Below are positions 10,337 to 21,447 of a stretch of 64,000 nt of DNA, one piece after another; positions within the stretch are counted from its first letter, which is position 1, and each line of letters begins with the position of its first letter. Location: positions 152,501-216,500 of the forward strand of contig JAURUC010000001.1 in NCBI GenBank assembly GCA_030803735.1, read 5' to 3'. The notes below the pieces were generated by a model. The model was not told where the DNA came from and did not search any database. It worked only from the letters and a program-made list of their open reading frames with translations. Origin of the DNA: Actinopolyspora lacussalsi. Lineage in GTDB: Bacteria; Actinomycetota; Actinomycetes; Mycobacteriales; Pseudonocardiaceae. The position numbers and the translations under genes are program-made.

Positions 10337-11154
10337 CCCCGGGTGCCGTGTCCGGTGTGCTCGCGATCGGGCTGGGTGTGGCGTGGGCCACGGTCACCGT
10401 CACGTTCCTGGTAGCGCGGGTGCGGAATCGCTACGACACCATCGACACCGCCTGGGGTGCCGGGTTCGCGCTGATCGCGGTGTGCGCACTGGCACTGGTC
10501 CGGCCGGTGTTCGGGGACTCGGAGCAGCCCGGGGTGGCGGGGTGGCTCGCCACGGTGCTCACCGTCGTGTGGGGGGTGCGGTTGGCGCTGCACCTGCACC
10601 TGCGCAATCGGGCCAAGCCGGAGGATCCCCGTTACCGGGAGATGCTCGCCAAGGCGCGCCGGTTCCCGGTCGGGCGGATGTACTTCCGGGTGTATCTCAC
10701 CCAGGCCCTGGTGATGTGGTTCGTCGCCCTTCCGGTGCAGCTCGCCCAGTTCGGCGGTTCCGCCCGGCACCCCTTGTCGGCGGCGGTGCTCTGGGTGGGG
10801 GTGTTCGTCTGGCTGGTGGGGTTCGCGTTCGAGACCGTCGGCGACGAGCAGTTGCGCAGGTTCCGGAACCGGCCGGAGAACTCGGGGGCGGTGCTTCGCA
10901 CGGGGCTGTGGCGCTACACGCGCCACCCCAACTACTTCGGCGACGCCTGCGTCTGGTGGGGGCTGTACCTGATCGCCTGCTATTACCAGGTCGGCGTTCT
11001 CACGCTGCTGTCCCCCGTGCTGATGACCTGGTTGTTGGCCCGGGGCAGCGGCAAACCGTTGCTGGAGCGCGACATCGTCGAACGTCGGCCGGACTACGCG
11101 GACTACGTCCGGCGAACCAGCGGGTTCGTGCCCCTGCCACCGAAGCGGGATTGA
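10333..11154 (+). CDS. DUF1295 membrane protein (steroid 5-alpha-reductase-like)
   Basis: A 273-aa integral membrane protein of the DUF1295 family (M. tuberculosis Rv0446c). Several hydrophobic helices are visible from residue 5 onward (SGVLAIGLGVAWATVTVTFLVA and others). The family signature GLWRYTRHPNYFGDACVWWG lies at about residues 190-210, with LLERDIVERRPDYADYVRRT near the C-terminus. Start TTG 10333 overlaps the upstream stop (TTGA); GTG 10348 is an alternative. Its Rv0446c homologue sits inside the M. tuberculosis sigK operon. Here it is paired with the second methyltransferase on the opposite strand, suggesting reduction of a methylated or methylene acyl intermediate (inference). Confidence 0.8.
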   Translation: MTPGAVSGVLAIGLGVAWATVTVTFLVARVRNRYDTIDTAWGAGFALIAVCALALVRPVFGDSEQPGVAGWLATVLTVVWGVRLALHLHLRNRAKPEDPRYREMLAKARRFPVGRMYFRVYLTQALVMWFVALPVQLAQFGGSARHPLSAAVLWVGVFVWLVGFAFETVGDEQLRRFRNRPENSGAVLRTGLWRYTRHPNYFGDACVWWGLYLIACYYQVGVLTLLSPVLMTWLLARGSGKPLLERDIVERRPDYADYVRRTSGFVPLPPKRD

Positions 11155-11209
11155 CGCCCACGCCGTGATGGTCGGGTTCCCCGCTCTCCCGATCGGAATT
11201 TATTCCGGC

Positions 11210-12043
11210 TCACGTTTCGTGGCGCCGATCCTCCTCGCGAGGATCGGCCTCCCGTCCCCGATCGGTTCGTTTCGCGCGTTCCACCAGCCTGGAACGCAGC
11301 GGTGCCAGCCGCGATGACAGGGTATGGACGCTGACGAGACCGATCGTGAAAATCCCTCCCAGGATCCAGCCCGCCACGACGTCGGAGGGGGAGTGCACGC
11401 CCAGCACGAGTCGGGAGAACCCGGTGATCAGCACCAGCAGTACGCCCAGTCCCACGACACCCGCGCGTGACCAGCGCCCGCGCAGCACTCCCAGCAGCAG
11501 AATCGCCAGCATCAGGTAGACCGCCGCGGAATGGGCGGAGTGCCCGGAAGGGAAGGCGAAGCTGTCCTCGGTGAGCGCGTTGGGGGCCGGAACCGGTCTG
11601 GGGCGCGCGATGGTGAGTTTGAGCAGGAAAACCGTCAGCGCTGTTCCGGTGGAGGTCAGCACCAACAGCATCGGACGACTCCAACCGCGGGTGCTGGTTC
11701 CCAACCAGACGGCGCCGATGACCGCCACGGAGAACACCACCGCTCCCTCGCCCAGGTGAGTGATGATGTTGAACGCCGCGATCACGGTGGGAGTGCGCAG
11801 TTCGGCGATCATCTCCAGTAGCCGACGGTCCAGCCCGAGGATCGCGCCGTGCTCGTAGACCTGTTCCGCGAGCTCGCCGAACACGTTGATCCCGGCCACC
11901 ACGAGTAACAGCCCAAGCACGGGGGTGAACCAGGGGTACCAACTCGCGAGGTCACGCCAGCTCGCGTGCGACTCGGTGAGACGTTCCTCGGGGTTGTACC
12001 CGTCACCGGAGCGCGGGCTCTCGCCGGTGGGGGCCATTGTCAT
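11210..12043 (-). CDS. PAP2-family membrane phosphatase
   Basis: A 277-aa membrane phosphatase of the PAP2 superfamily, which acts on lipid phosphates such as undecaprenyl or phosphatidic phosphates. All three motifs are present: KLTIARPRP (motif 1), PSGHSAHS (motif 2, catalytic His) and SRLVLGVHSPSD (motif 3, nucleophilic His and Asp). About six hydrophobic segments are visible. The C-terminal 30 residues are strongly charged (RVERAKRTDRGREADPREED type). ATG 12043 has GGGAG 8 nt upstream. It is convergent with the DUF1295 gene and lies beyond the sigK lipid cluster; a shared lipid role is possible but unproven. Confidence 0.88.
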   Translation of the reverse strand: MTMAPTGESPRSGDGYNPEERLTESHASWRDLASWYPWFTPVLGLLLVVAGINVFGELAEQVYEHGAILGLDRRLLEMIAELRTPTVIAAFNIITHLGEGAVVFSVAVIGAVWLGTSTRGWSRPMLLVLTSTGTALTVFLLKLTIARPRPVPAPNALTEDSFAFPSGHSAHSAAVYLMLAILLLGVLRGRWSRAGVVGLGVLLVLITGFSRLVLGVHSPSDVVAGWILGGIFTIGLVSVHTLSSRLAPLRSRLVERAKRTDRGREADPREEDRRHET

Positions 12044-12307
12044 GGATCACACTCCCGGCCTCGGTCGCCGTGATTGCTCGGTCCCCGTGGATTCTACGTG
12101 CGCTCGGACTTTCGAGCCCGGATGTCGGGCGAGAGGCATTCCGGTGGCGTGACTCGCGGCACGGAATCCGAGGAATTCGTGATTGCCACCGCGCCGGGAG
12201 CTGTCTCCCCGTCGGAGGGGCAGGAATCGTTCGGCGGCGGAAGTGCTCGACAATCCGTCCCGTGCGCGATCCGCTTCGTTCTGGTTGAGTTCCGGTCGGG
12301 AATGCCT

Positions 12308-12344
12308 TGAAAACGAAAAAGTCCCGAGTCGAACGACTCGGGAC
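12308..12344 (-). terminator. Rho-independent terminator of tRNA-Lys
   Basis: Read on the minus strand, a perfect 10-bp stem (gtcccgagtc / gactcgggac) with a gaac-type loop is followed by TTTTTCGTTTTC. It begins 6 nt after the tRNA discriminator base. Confidence 0.9.
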
Positions 12345-12349
12345 TTCGG

Positions 12350-12422
12350 TGCGCCAACAGGGACTCGAACCCCGAACCCACTGATTAAGAGTCAGTTGCT
12401 CTGCCGCTTGAGCTATTGGCGC
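12350..12422 (-). tRNA. tRNA-Lys (CTT)
   Basis: A 73-nt tRNA on the minus strand. The acceptor stem is gcgccaa/ttggcgc with discriminator A, the anticodon stem-loop is actga-ctcttaa-tcagt giving anticodon CTT, and the T-arm carries ggttcgagtcc. CCA is not encoded. Confidence 0.95.
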
Positions 12423-12966
12423 GTTGCCGTGTGAAATTTTTCCGCCTCGCTCGAATTCACTCTCGCGTTGGCGACAACACAAACTTTAGCACGGTTGCCG
12501 GAGGTGTGATTCGAGGGGGGTCGATTGCGTGGCGTGGGTGGTGTGCGCTGCGGATTCGTCGCTTCTTCGCTGGGCTGGGGCGCGGTCGGTCGGATCGTCC
12601 GTTCGCCGGCGGCGGTGCGGCTCGTCGGGACGGATCATCATGGGGCGGCGCTTCTCGTCATCCGCTTCGTCGTTCGGGCGGCCGTCTCACCCGACTTCGA
12701 TCTCCGGGAGTGAGCCGCTCGATGTCCACCGAGCTCGATGTCCACCCGAGGTTACGGAAGTACTACGGCTGAGACGCGATGACAACCCTTTCGGGTGAGA
12801 AGGCGTCATCCTGGACAGCAGTTGTGCGGACTCACGTTTCGCCGTCCGGTACGGGGCGGCGCCGGGTGAGCCTCGAACTCACGGGGGACACGACTGTGGG
12901 GAATGGCGAATCGAGCGGAACGGAACGCCACGGATGGAACTGTTGAGTCGCTCTTCCGGGGGATCC
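12423..12966. other. Intergenic region without a convincing gene
   Basis: About 540 nt between tRNA-Lys and the L,D-transpeptidase gene. Short reading frames exist on the plus strand, but none has a family signature or a good ribosome binding site. A partly repeated phrase, gatgtccaccgag / gatgtccacccgag, lies at 12721-12752. The region probably holds the promoters of the two flanking divergent units. Confidence 0.5.
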
Positions 12967-14151
12967 ATGGTTTCCCCACGGCAAAGACTTCGGACGACCC
13001 TGCTCTGCTTGGTCGCGTTACTGGTCGCCGGTTGCGGTACGGGGGCCGGTGGTGACTCCCGCACCCAGACCTCGGGTTCGGAGTCGAGCAGCACCGGCCC
13101 GCCCGCGATCGAGTTCACCCCGAAGTCGGGAGCCTCGTCCGCCTCCCCGGTGGATGATGTCGGGGCCCGGGCGAAGAATGCCACGTTCACCGAGGTCGTG
13201 ATGACCAACGCCTCCGGTGAGAAGGTCGAGAGCTCGCTCGAGGACGACGGCCGAGGTTGGTCGGTCCAGGAGCCGCTCGGCTACGGCAAGACCTACGAGG
13301 TGGTGGCGAAGGCCACCGGCGCGGACGGCGAGAAACTGACCGAACGCTCCCGGTTCACCACGCTGACCCCCGAGAACCTCACCTACGTGTCCATGAACCC
13401 GCTCGACGGGCAAACCGTGGGTGTCGGTCAGCCCCTGGCGTTCTACTTCAGCGAGGACGCGCCCGCTCCCGTCAGGGAACGCGCCGAGAAGGCCATCGAC
13501 ATCAGTACCGACCCGAAGGTCAAGGGCGAGTTCTACTGGTTCGACGACCGCGAGGTGCACTGGCGTCCCAAGGAGTACTGGGAACCGGGCACCGAGATCA
13601 CCGTCGACGTCAACATATACGGCAAGGACCTCGGCAACGGTGTCTACGGCGAGTCCGACCGCCACGCCACCGTGAAGATCGGTGACGAGGTGATCGTGCG
13701 TGCCGACGCGGCCTCCCACCGGATGAAGGTCACGGTCAACGGCGAGCTCGAACGCACGATTCCGGTCTCGCTGGGACGCCCCTCCTACCCATCGCACAAC
13801 GGCACGCACGTGGTGATGCGCAAGCACGACACCTATATGATGGATTCGACCACCTACGGCCTGGGGCTGGACGAGGGTGGCTACCGCACCGAGGTCGAGT
13901 GGGCCGTACGGATCTCCAACGGCGGTGAGTTCCTGCACGCCGCCCCCTGGTCGGTCGGGGACCAGGGCGAGCGCAATGTCAGCCACGGCTGCATCAACAT
14001 GAGCACCGCCGACGCGAAGTGGGTCTACGGCCTGCTCAAGAAGGGCGACGTCGTCGAGGTGACCAACTCCAAGGGCGGGGAATTGGCTTCCTGGGACGGC
14101 TTCGGCGACTGGCAGGTTCCGTGGAGCGAGTGGACCAGTGGCAACAGCTGA
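12967..14151 (+). CDS. L,D-transpeptidase, lipoprotein
   Basis: A 394-aa peptidoglycan cross-linking enzyme that forms 3-3 links and is exported and lipid-anchored. The signal peptide is MVSPRQRL plus a hydrophobic core ending in a lipobox LVAGC (Cys near residue 21). Two Ig-like/Big domains span about residues 50-240, as in mycobacterial LdtMt2. The YkuD catalytic domain follows, with SHGCINMS carrying the nucleophilic Cys and HNGTHVVMRK upstream. ATG 12967 is chosen for the GGGGG-rich site and correct signal peptide; ATG 12934 would add 11 residues before it. It stands alone and is not obviously part of an operon. Confidence 0.92.
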   Translation: MVSPRQRLRTTLLCLVALLVAGCGTGAGGDSRTQTSGSESSSTGPPAIEFTPKSGASSASPVDDVGARAKNATFTEVVMTNASGEKVESSLEDDGRGWSVQEPLGYGKTYEVVAKATGADGEKLTERSRFTTLTPENLTYVSMNPLDGQTVGVGQPLAFYFSEDAPAPVRERAEKAIDISTDPKVKGEFYWFDDREVHWRPKEYWEPGTEITVDVNIYGKDLGNGVYGESDRHATVKIGDEVIVRADAASHRMKVTVNGELERTIPVSLGRPSYPSHNGTHVVMRKHDTYMMDSTTYGLGLDEGGYRTEVEWAVRISNGGEFLHAAPWSVGDQGERNVSHGCINMSTADAKWVYGLLKKGDVVEVTNSKGGELASWDGFGDWQVPWSEWTSGNS

Positions 14152-14242
14152 CCGAGGTCGCGCGTTCGGCTCCGCCTCTCGTGCGGGGCCGATTCGTTCG
14201 AACGCCCGCGCGGAACCGCCCGATGGTGATAGGAAATCAGCT

Positions 14243-14893
14243 GTGGGTAGCGGGAACGCGGAAGTCGATCGGCACGGTTGGATCCACGACAGCGCCGTAC
14301 GGGACGCGGCGTGCCTGACCCTGGTTCGGGGAACCGATGTGTTCCGGGTGGCACGAGCCTTCGGCGCCGATCCGACCCGGGGCAGACACTGGAACTTCGA
14401 GGAGTTCTGCGAGGAGTCCTTCGCCTGTGCGGACAAGCAGTCCCTGATCGGTCTCCGCCGGGTGGGCGAGTGGACACTCGTCGCCGAGGAGAGCCGTTTC
14501 GAGGGGATCCGGCACGGGGTGCTCGCCGAGGCCAGTTCCGGCGGCGAACTGGTCTCGGTGTACTGGGACGTCGGTGGTTCCGGTGGATTCGCCCACGCCG
14601 TGGGCGGCCAGTTGCGCACCTTCTTCGAACCTGTGCTTCCCGAGTACCGCTCCGGAACCCGCCCGGACGATCTGGAGTCGTTACGCGTCGGGCTACCCTG
14701 GCACGAGGCGGAGCGTGTTCCGCTCATGCTGGCGCTGTCGGCGCGTGTCACGGGATGCGTGCCCGACCCGGAGTGGTTCGTCGGACAGTTCCTGACCTGC
14801 CCGGTGGTGGGAACGGGCGGGAACGTGGTTCTCGGTCCCGCCTCCCACCAGATCGGTTCGCTGTTCCACGGTTCGGCGGGATGGAGAGTTTGA
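14243..14893 (+). CDS. DUF6461-like protein of unknown function
   Basis: A 216-aa soluble protein. Segments such as ACLTLVRGTDVFRVARAFG, the WTLVAEES stretch and SVYWDVGG resemble actinobacterial proteins annotated DUF6461; I am moderately sure of that placement and no function is known. Start GTG 14243 has AGGAAA 7 nt upstream. Its stop overlaps the next gene's ATG in a TGATG, so the two proteins are likely made together. There are no membrane segments and no signal peptide. Confidence 0.65.
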   Translation: MGSGNAEVDRHGWIHDSAVRDAACLTLVRGTDVFRVARAFGADPTRGRHWNFEEFCEESFACADKQSLIGLRRVGEWTLVAEESRFEGIRHGVLAEASSGGELVSVYWDVGGSGGFAHAVGGQLRTFFEPVLPEYRSGTRPDDLESLRVGLPWHEAERVPLMLALSARVTGCVPDPEWFVGQFLTCPVVGTGGNVVLGPASHQIGSLFHGSAGWRV

Positions 14894-15600
14894 TGGGGTT
14901 GCTGCGTCGGCTGTTCGGGCTCGAACGGCGGGCCGCGGAAGCGACGTCGCGGGTGGGGGACGAGTCCGCCGAGGCCGCTCGCCGTGCGGAGCTGTTCTGG
15001 CGCCGCTGGGAAGAGCTACTGCCGCGGGTGGGCTCCGCGTTGGGTGACGGTGTGCCGCAACGTGTCGACCACCAGCTCGCGGAAGCGGTCGGGCTGCTGC
15101 ATCCGAGACTGAACTTCTCGATCGAGCGCGGCAGCGAGGCCATCTACGCCTTGGTGATCACCGCCCAGGCGGATCCCGAACTGCGGGTATACACCGATGC
15201 CTGGAAGGCGGCCGCGCCCGCCGCCGATTCACTGTGGGAGTACCACGACGCGGTGCCTCCGGTCCCCGATCCGAGGGAAGTCACCGTCACCCTCCGTGGC
15301 AAGCGCTACCCGCTGGATGAGGTGCGTGTCGCTGCGCAGTTCGACAACACCAGGAACCTGATCGACGTCGCGGTCTACCACCCCGGCTTCTCCGAGCTGG
15401 CCGATGAGGAACGGGAGGCGTTGACCTTCCTGCCGTTGCACGCCGCGCTGGGGGAGAAGTTGGCGGCCGATCGCATCGGCAGGGTCGAGACGGCCGACCT
15501 GCTTCCCGCCAACGCGGTCGATCTGGTCGCGTTCCGTGAGCGGGTTCGTGCTTTCGATATCGGGGAGACCGATTCCGCCGAACCGGACACCGAGCAGTAG
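14893..15600 (+). CDS. Conserved hypothetical protein coupled to the DUF6461-like gene
   Basis: A 235-aa acidic protein that I do not recognise. The N-terminus MGLLRRLFGLERR is a basic amphipathic helix that could bind membrane. A mixed alpha/beta body follows (FSIERGSEAIYALVITAQADPE; VAAQFDNTRNLIDVAVYHPGF), and the C-terminus ends in a very acidic DIGETDSAEPDTEQ tail. Start ATG 14893 is fixed by the TGATG junction with the upstream gene; an in-frame ATG at 14881 is less likely. It ends 57 nt before ligA, which has its own promoter. Confidence 0.7.
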   Translation: MGLLRRLFGLERRAAEATSRVGDESAEAARRAELFWRRWEELLPRVGSALGDGVPQRVDHQLAEAVGLLHPRLNFSIERGSEAIYALVITAQADPELRVYTDAWKAAAPAADSLWEYHDAVPPVPDPREVTVTLRGKRYPLDEVRVAAQFDNTRNLIDVAVYHPGFSELADEEREALTFLPLHAALGEKLAADRIGRVETADLLPANAVDLVAFRERVRAFDIGETDSAEPDTEQ

Positions 15601-15645
15601 GCGGACGCGGCACCGGTCGAACGCGCCGTTGTCGGCGGTGCTGGT

Positions 15646-17877
<2,232 letters not shown>

Positions 17878-17919
17878 CGAGTGGTGCGGTGTCCGCCGCT
17901 CGACCGTCGTGGGCGTCAC

Positions 17920-17925
17920 TAGTAT
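17920..17925 (+). promoter_or_regulatory. -10 box (TAGTAT), leaderless GNAT gene
   Basis: TAGTAT lies 7 nt before ATG 17933; no Shine-Dalgarno is seen. Confidence 0.5.
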
Positions 17926-17932
17926 CGACCGC

Positions 17933-18433
17933 ATGGAGAGCGTGACCATCAGACGGGCGCTGCCGGCCGAGTTCGACACCGTCGGTGAGCTGACGGCGCG
18001 TGCCTACCTGGAGGGCGGGCACATTCCCGCCGAGAACACGCACTACCTCACGTCGCTCCGCGACGCCGCCGACCGCGCCGCCAAGGCGGAACTGCTCGTG
18101 GCGGTGCACGGCGACAAGGTGTGCGGCACGGTGACGGTGGCCCGCCACGGCAGCGAGTACACCGAGCTCGCGCGTCCCGGCGAACTGGAGTTCCGGATGT
18201 TGGCCGTGGCCCCGGAAGCAGCGGGCAGCGGTGTGGGTGCCGCTCTGGTCGACCGGGTGATCGAGCTGGCGGCCGCGGAGTCCTGGGAGCGGGTCGTGTT
18301 GTACAGCAACCGGTCCATGACGGTCGCGCACCGGTTGTACGAGCGGAAGGGATTCCACCGCCTTCCCGAGCACGACTGGGAGCCGTTCCCGGCCGTCAGG
18401 TTGCTCGCCTACGCCCTTGATCAGGCCCGGTGA
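17933..18433 (+). CDS. GNAT family N-acetyltransferase
   Basis: A 166-aa acetyl-CoA-dependent acetyltransferase. The fold is complete: the N-terminal TIRRALPAEFDTVGELT, motif A (EFRMLAVAPEAAGSGVGAALVDRVIE, with the acetyl-CoA pyrophosphate loop in GSGVGAA), and motif B with YSNRSMTVAHRLYERKGFHRL. The acceptor substrate is unknown. It follows ligA by 55 nt with its own -10 box and is convergent with the ACT-domain gene. Confidence 0.85.
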   Translation: MESVTIRRALPAEFDTVGELTARAYLEGGHIPAENTHYLTSLRDAADRAAKAELLVAVHGDKVCGTVTVARHGSEYTELARPGELEFRMLAVAPEAAGSGVGAALVDRVIELAAAESWERVVLYSNRSMTVAHRLYERKGFHRLPEHDWEPFPAVRLLAYALDQAR

Positions 18434-18487
18434 GGCCTCCGCCCCCGCGTCCCCGGGCGTGTGCGAGCCCGGATCACCGGTGCCTCC

Positions 18488-18528
18488 GCACGACCGTCCG
18501 TGGTCCCCTCCGGGCGGTACGGTCGTGC
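18488..18528. terminator. Bidirectional terminator between convergent genes
   Basis: A perfect 10-bp outer stem (gcacgaccgt / acggtcgtgc) with further G/C pairing inside lies between the GNAT stop and the ACT-gene stop. No U-tract is present. Confidence 0.6.
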
Positions 18529-19182
18529 TCAGCCGTCCAGCACCACCGAGACGATGCCCGCCAGGTGCGCCAGCCGGGCGACCTCGGAGGTGCGAAACAT
18601 CGGCCCGCCCGGCCTGCCTGCCAGCAGCACCAGGTCGGGTTTGCCTATCGGCGTGGCCGCCAGCTCGGTGCCCAGTTCCCTCCAGGTGTCCGGTACCCAG
18701 GACTCGTCCCCGTCCAGCACGGTGGCCCTGGGTAACGGCATCCACGGTAACCGCAGGTACTCGTCCTCCGGGGCCGATGTGCTGGCCGCCAGGTGCTCCG
18801 CCCCGCCCGCGCGGTTACCGAAGATCATCGCCCATCCCGAGCGAATGATCCGGGGTACGCCCTCGGCGAACAGCTGGAGTCCCCGCGCCGGTTCCGCGGC
18901 GATCTCCTCGACCAGCTCCAGCTCGCGATGGGTGTCCAGTATGCCGGCATAGGGCCGCACCGCGTCCACACGAACGCCTTCCACCGACTCCGCGGCCGTG
19001 ATCAGCACGTCCGGCAGCCTTCCGGAGGGAAGCTCCACGATGAGGTCGTCGATGGCGGCCTCGCTGCTCCGCTCGACCACATCCACGCTGAGGATGTCGG
19101 CCTCGATCTCGCCCAGCGCGCTCGCCACCGACCCGAGTGCGCCGGGACGGTCCGGAACCTGGACCCGGATGAGGAAGGACAC
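18529..19182 (-). CDS. ACT-domain-containing protein
   Basis: A 217-aa protein with an N-terminal ACT ligand-binding domain (FLIRVQVPDRPGALGSVASALGEIEADILSV, the classic DRPG turn), followed by a region without a recognised catalytic motif. By position and order it matches M. tuberculosis Rv3013, also between ligA and gatC. ACT domains bind amino acids, so an amino-acid sensing role is reasonable but unproven. The start is GTG 19182, with GGAGGCG upstream. Confidence 0.8.
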   Translation of the reverse strand: MSFLIRVQVPDRPGALGSVASALGEIEADILSVDVVERSSEAAIDDLIVELPSGRLPDVLITAAESVEGVRVDAVRPYAGILDTHRELELVEEIAAEPARGLQLFAEGVPRIIRSGWAMIFGNRAGGAEHLAASTSAPEDEYLRLPWMPLPRATVLDGDESWVPDTWRELGTELAATPIGKPDLVLLAGRPGGPMFRTSEVARLAHLAGIVSVVLDG

Positions 19183-19600
19183 CGGTTCTCACGCCTCCAG
19201 CATCGTGCGCGGCACCTCGCCGTCCGCGCCGGACCGGTTCGCACGAGCGGCTCGGGCCCTCGTGTGGAGCGGACCGGCCAAATTGTGGCAGACACGACGC
19301 TCCCCGGGGACGACACCGCTGGATGCACACCGGCCCGAAACGATCCCGATGCCCGGGTGTGACCACCCGTTGGTGGTCGTGGTCGCTGCCCATAGACTCG
19401 TTGTCACCTTTCGAAGCCTGTGCGGCGCCCCGAGCGAATCGGTTCAGTGATCAGCGGGAGTGGGACGGTCGGTACCGTTCCCGCGTCCCAGATCGTTCCG
19501 CGCCGCGCGGGTGGCGTACAGGCATTCGACTCGAACACGCGTGGTAGCCGGAAACGACCGGATACCCGAACGAACCGGACACGATCAGGGGGCCCGCGCA
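19183..19600. other. Divergent intergenic region, ACT gene / gatC
   Basis: About 420 nt between two divergent units. No reading frame here has family similarity. It must hold the promoters of both, but I cannot assign clear -35/-10 pairs. Confidence 0.4.
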
Positions 19601-19900
19601 TTGTCCACGATTTCCCGTGACGAGGTGGCTCACCTCGCCGGCCTCGCCCGGCTGGCCGTATCCGAGGAGGAGCTCGACACGTTCGCAGGCCAGTTGGACG
19701 TGATCCTCGATTCGGTAGCCAGGGTCGGCGAAGTGGCCGCCGACGAGATACCGCCCACGTCCCACGCGGTACCGGTCACCAACGTTTTCCGAACGGACGA
19801 GGTGCGCGACGGGCTGTCCCGCGGGGAAGCACTCGCCGGGGCGCCCGCCACCGAGGAAAACAGGTTCCGAGTACCCAGGATTCTCAACGAGGAGGCGTGA
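19601..19900 (+). CDS. gatC: Asp-tRNA(Asn)/Glu-tRNA(Gln) amidotransferase subunit C
   Basis: A 99-aa small subunit that stabilises the GatCAB amidotransferase, needed to make Gln-tRNA(Gln) and Asn-tRNA(Asn). The sequence is typical: [34 protein letters not shown] and the C-terminal [13 protein letters not shown] 19601 is chosen because it gives the exact family N-terminus and length (99 aa, equal to the mycobacterial protein), with AGGGGG upstream. Upstream in-frame codons would add an unrelated arginine-rich stretch. It overlaps gatA by TGATG. Confidence 0.92.
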   Translation: MSTISRDEVAHLAGLARLAVSEEELDTFAGQLDVILDSVARVGEVAADEIPPTSHAVPVTNVFRTDEVRDGLSRGEALAGAPATEENRFRVPRILNEEA

Positions 19901-21447
19901 TGTCCTCGACCACATCAGTCCCGGACGGGCCTGGTTCGACCGAACTCACCGGTCTCGCCGCCTCCGAACTGGCCGCCAAGATCGCCGCGGGCGAGGTGTC
20001 CGCCGTCGAGGTCACCCGCGCGCACCTGGACCGTATCGAGGCGATCGAACCGGCGGTGCACGCCTTTCTGCACGTCGACCGCGAAGCGGCGCTGGACGCC
20101 GCCCGGCGGGCCGACGAGCAGCGTGCCAACGGCACTCCCGCCTCTCCGCTGGCCGGCGTGCCGCTGGCGCTGAAGGACGTGCTCACCACCACCGACATGC
20201 CGACCACCTGCGGCTCCAGGATGCTGGAGGGCTGGACACCGCCGTACGACTCGACCGTGGCGGCCAGGCTCCGCGACGCGGGTGTGGTGGTCCTCGGCAA
20301 GACCAACATGGACGAGTTCGCCATGGGCTCGTCGACCGAGAACTCCGCGTTCGGCCCGACCCGCAACCCGTGGGACACCGACCGGATCCCCGGCGGTTCC
20401 GGGGGAGGCTCCTCGGCCGCGCTGGCGGCCTTCGAGGCGCCGCTGGCGATCGGCACCGACACGGGGGGTTCCATCCGGCAGCCCGCCGCGGTCACCGGGA
20501 CCGTGGGGGTCAAACCCACCTACGGCGGGGTGTCCCGCTACGGGCTGGTCGCGTTCTCCTCCTCGCTGGACCAGGCGGGGCCGTGCGGGCGTACGGTGCT
20601 GGACGCCGCGATGCTGCACGAGGTCATCGCCGGGCACGATCCGATGGACTCCACCTCGGTGGAGGCTCCGGTTCCGAAGGTGACCGCGGCAGCACGGGAA
20701 GGAGCGGACGGAGACCTGCGCGGGGTGCGCGTGGGAGTCGTCCGCGAGTTCGGTGGCGAGGGCTACCAGCAGGGTGTGCGGGACTCGTTCCGCACCGCCG
20801 TGGACACGCTCACCTCGCTCGGTGCCGAGGTCGTCGAGGTTTCCTGCCCGCACTTCGAGTATGCCCTCGGGGCCTACTACCTGATCGCGCCCAGCGAGTG
20901 CTCCTCGAACCTCGCGCGGTTCGACGCGATGCGTTACGGGCTGCGGGTCGGCGACGACGGCACCCGCAGCACCGAGGAGGTCATGTCGCTGACTCGGGAG
21001 CAGGGCTTCGGCCCCGAGGTCAAGCGTCGTATCATGCTCGGCACCTACGCGCTCTCGTCCGGCTACTACGATGCCTACTACGGCCAGGCGCAGAAGGTCC
21101 GCACCCTGATCACCAGGGATTTCGAGGCCGCTTTCGGGCAGGTGGACGTGTTGGTCTCGCCCACGACCCCCACCACCGCGTTCCGCATCGGGGAACGTGT
21201 CGACGACCCGATGGCCATGTACCGCGCGGACCTGTGCACCATTCCGAGCAATCTCGCCGGCAACGCCGCCATGAGCGTGCCGTCGGGGCTTTCCACCGAG
21301 GACGGTATGCCCGTCGGTCTGCAGATCATGGCGCCCGCCATGGCCGACGACCGGCTCTACCGCGTGGGTGCCGCCTACGAGGCGGCACGCGACGCGGCTT
21401 CGGAAGTTTCCCTGCTCGACCGTGTCCCACGGTTGGAGGTCGCCTGA
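19900..21447 (+). CDS. gatA: Asp-tRNA(Asn)/Glu-tRNA(Gln) amidotransferase subunit A
   Basis: A 515-aa amidase subunit that releases ammonia from glutamine. The amidase-signature Ser-cisSer-Lys triad is visible: Lys in [10 protein letters not shown], the glycine-serine loop [11 protein letters not shown], and [14 protein letters not shown] 19900 overlaps the gatC stop. The C-terminal Pro-Thr segment ([15 protein letters not shown]) is normal for the family. Its stop overlaps the start of the 64-aa gene in another TGATG. Confidence 0.96.
   Translation: MSSTTSVPDGPGSTELTGLAASELAAKIAAGEVSAVEVTRAHLDRIEAIEPAVHAFLHVDREAALDAARRADEQRANGTPASPLAGVPLALKDVLTTTDMPTTCGSRMLEGWTPPYDSTVAARLRDAGVVVLGKTNMDEFAMGSSTENSAFGPTRNPWDTDRIPGGSGGGSSAALAAFEAPLAIGTDTGGSIRQPAAVTGTVGVKPTYGGVSRYGLVAFSSSLDQAGPCGRTVLDAAMLHEVIAGHDPMDSTSVEAPVPKVTAAAREGADGDLRGVRVGVVREFGGEGYQQGVRDSFRTAVDTLTSLGAEVVEVSCPHFEYALGAYYLIAPSECSSNLARFDAMRYGLRVGDDGTRSTEEVMSLTREQGFGPEVKRRIMLGTYALSSGYYDAYYGQAQKVRTLITRDFEAAFGQVDVLVSPTTPTTAFRIGERVDDPMAMYRADLCTIPSNLAGNAAMSVPSGLSTEDGMPVGLQIMAPAMADDRLYRVGAAYEAARDAASEVSLLDRVPRLEVA

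Noticed and set aside
12423..12966. Small genes in the tRNA-Lys to L,D-transpeptidase gap
   Set aside because: Candidate frames of 60-118 codons are Arg/Gly-rich, overlap each other and have no ribosome binding site or leaderless -10 box.
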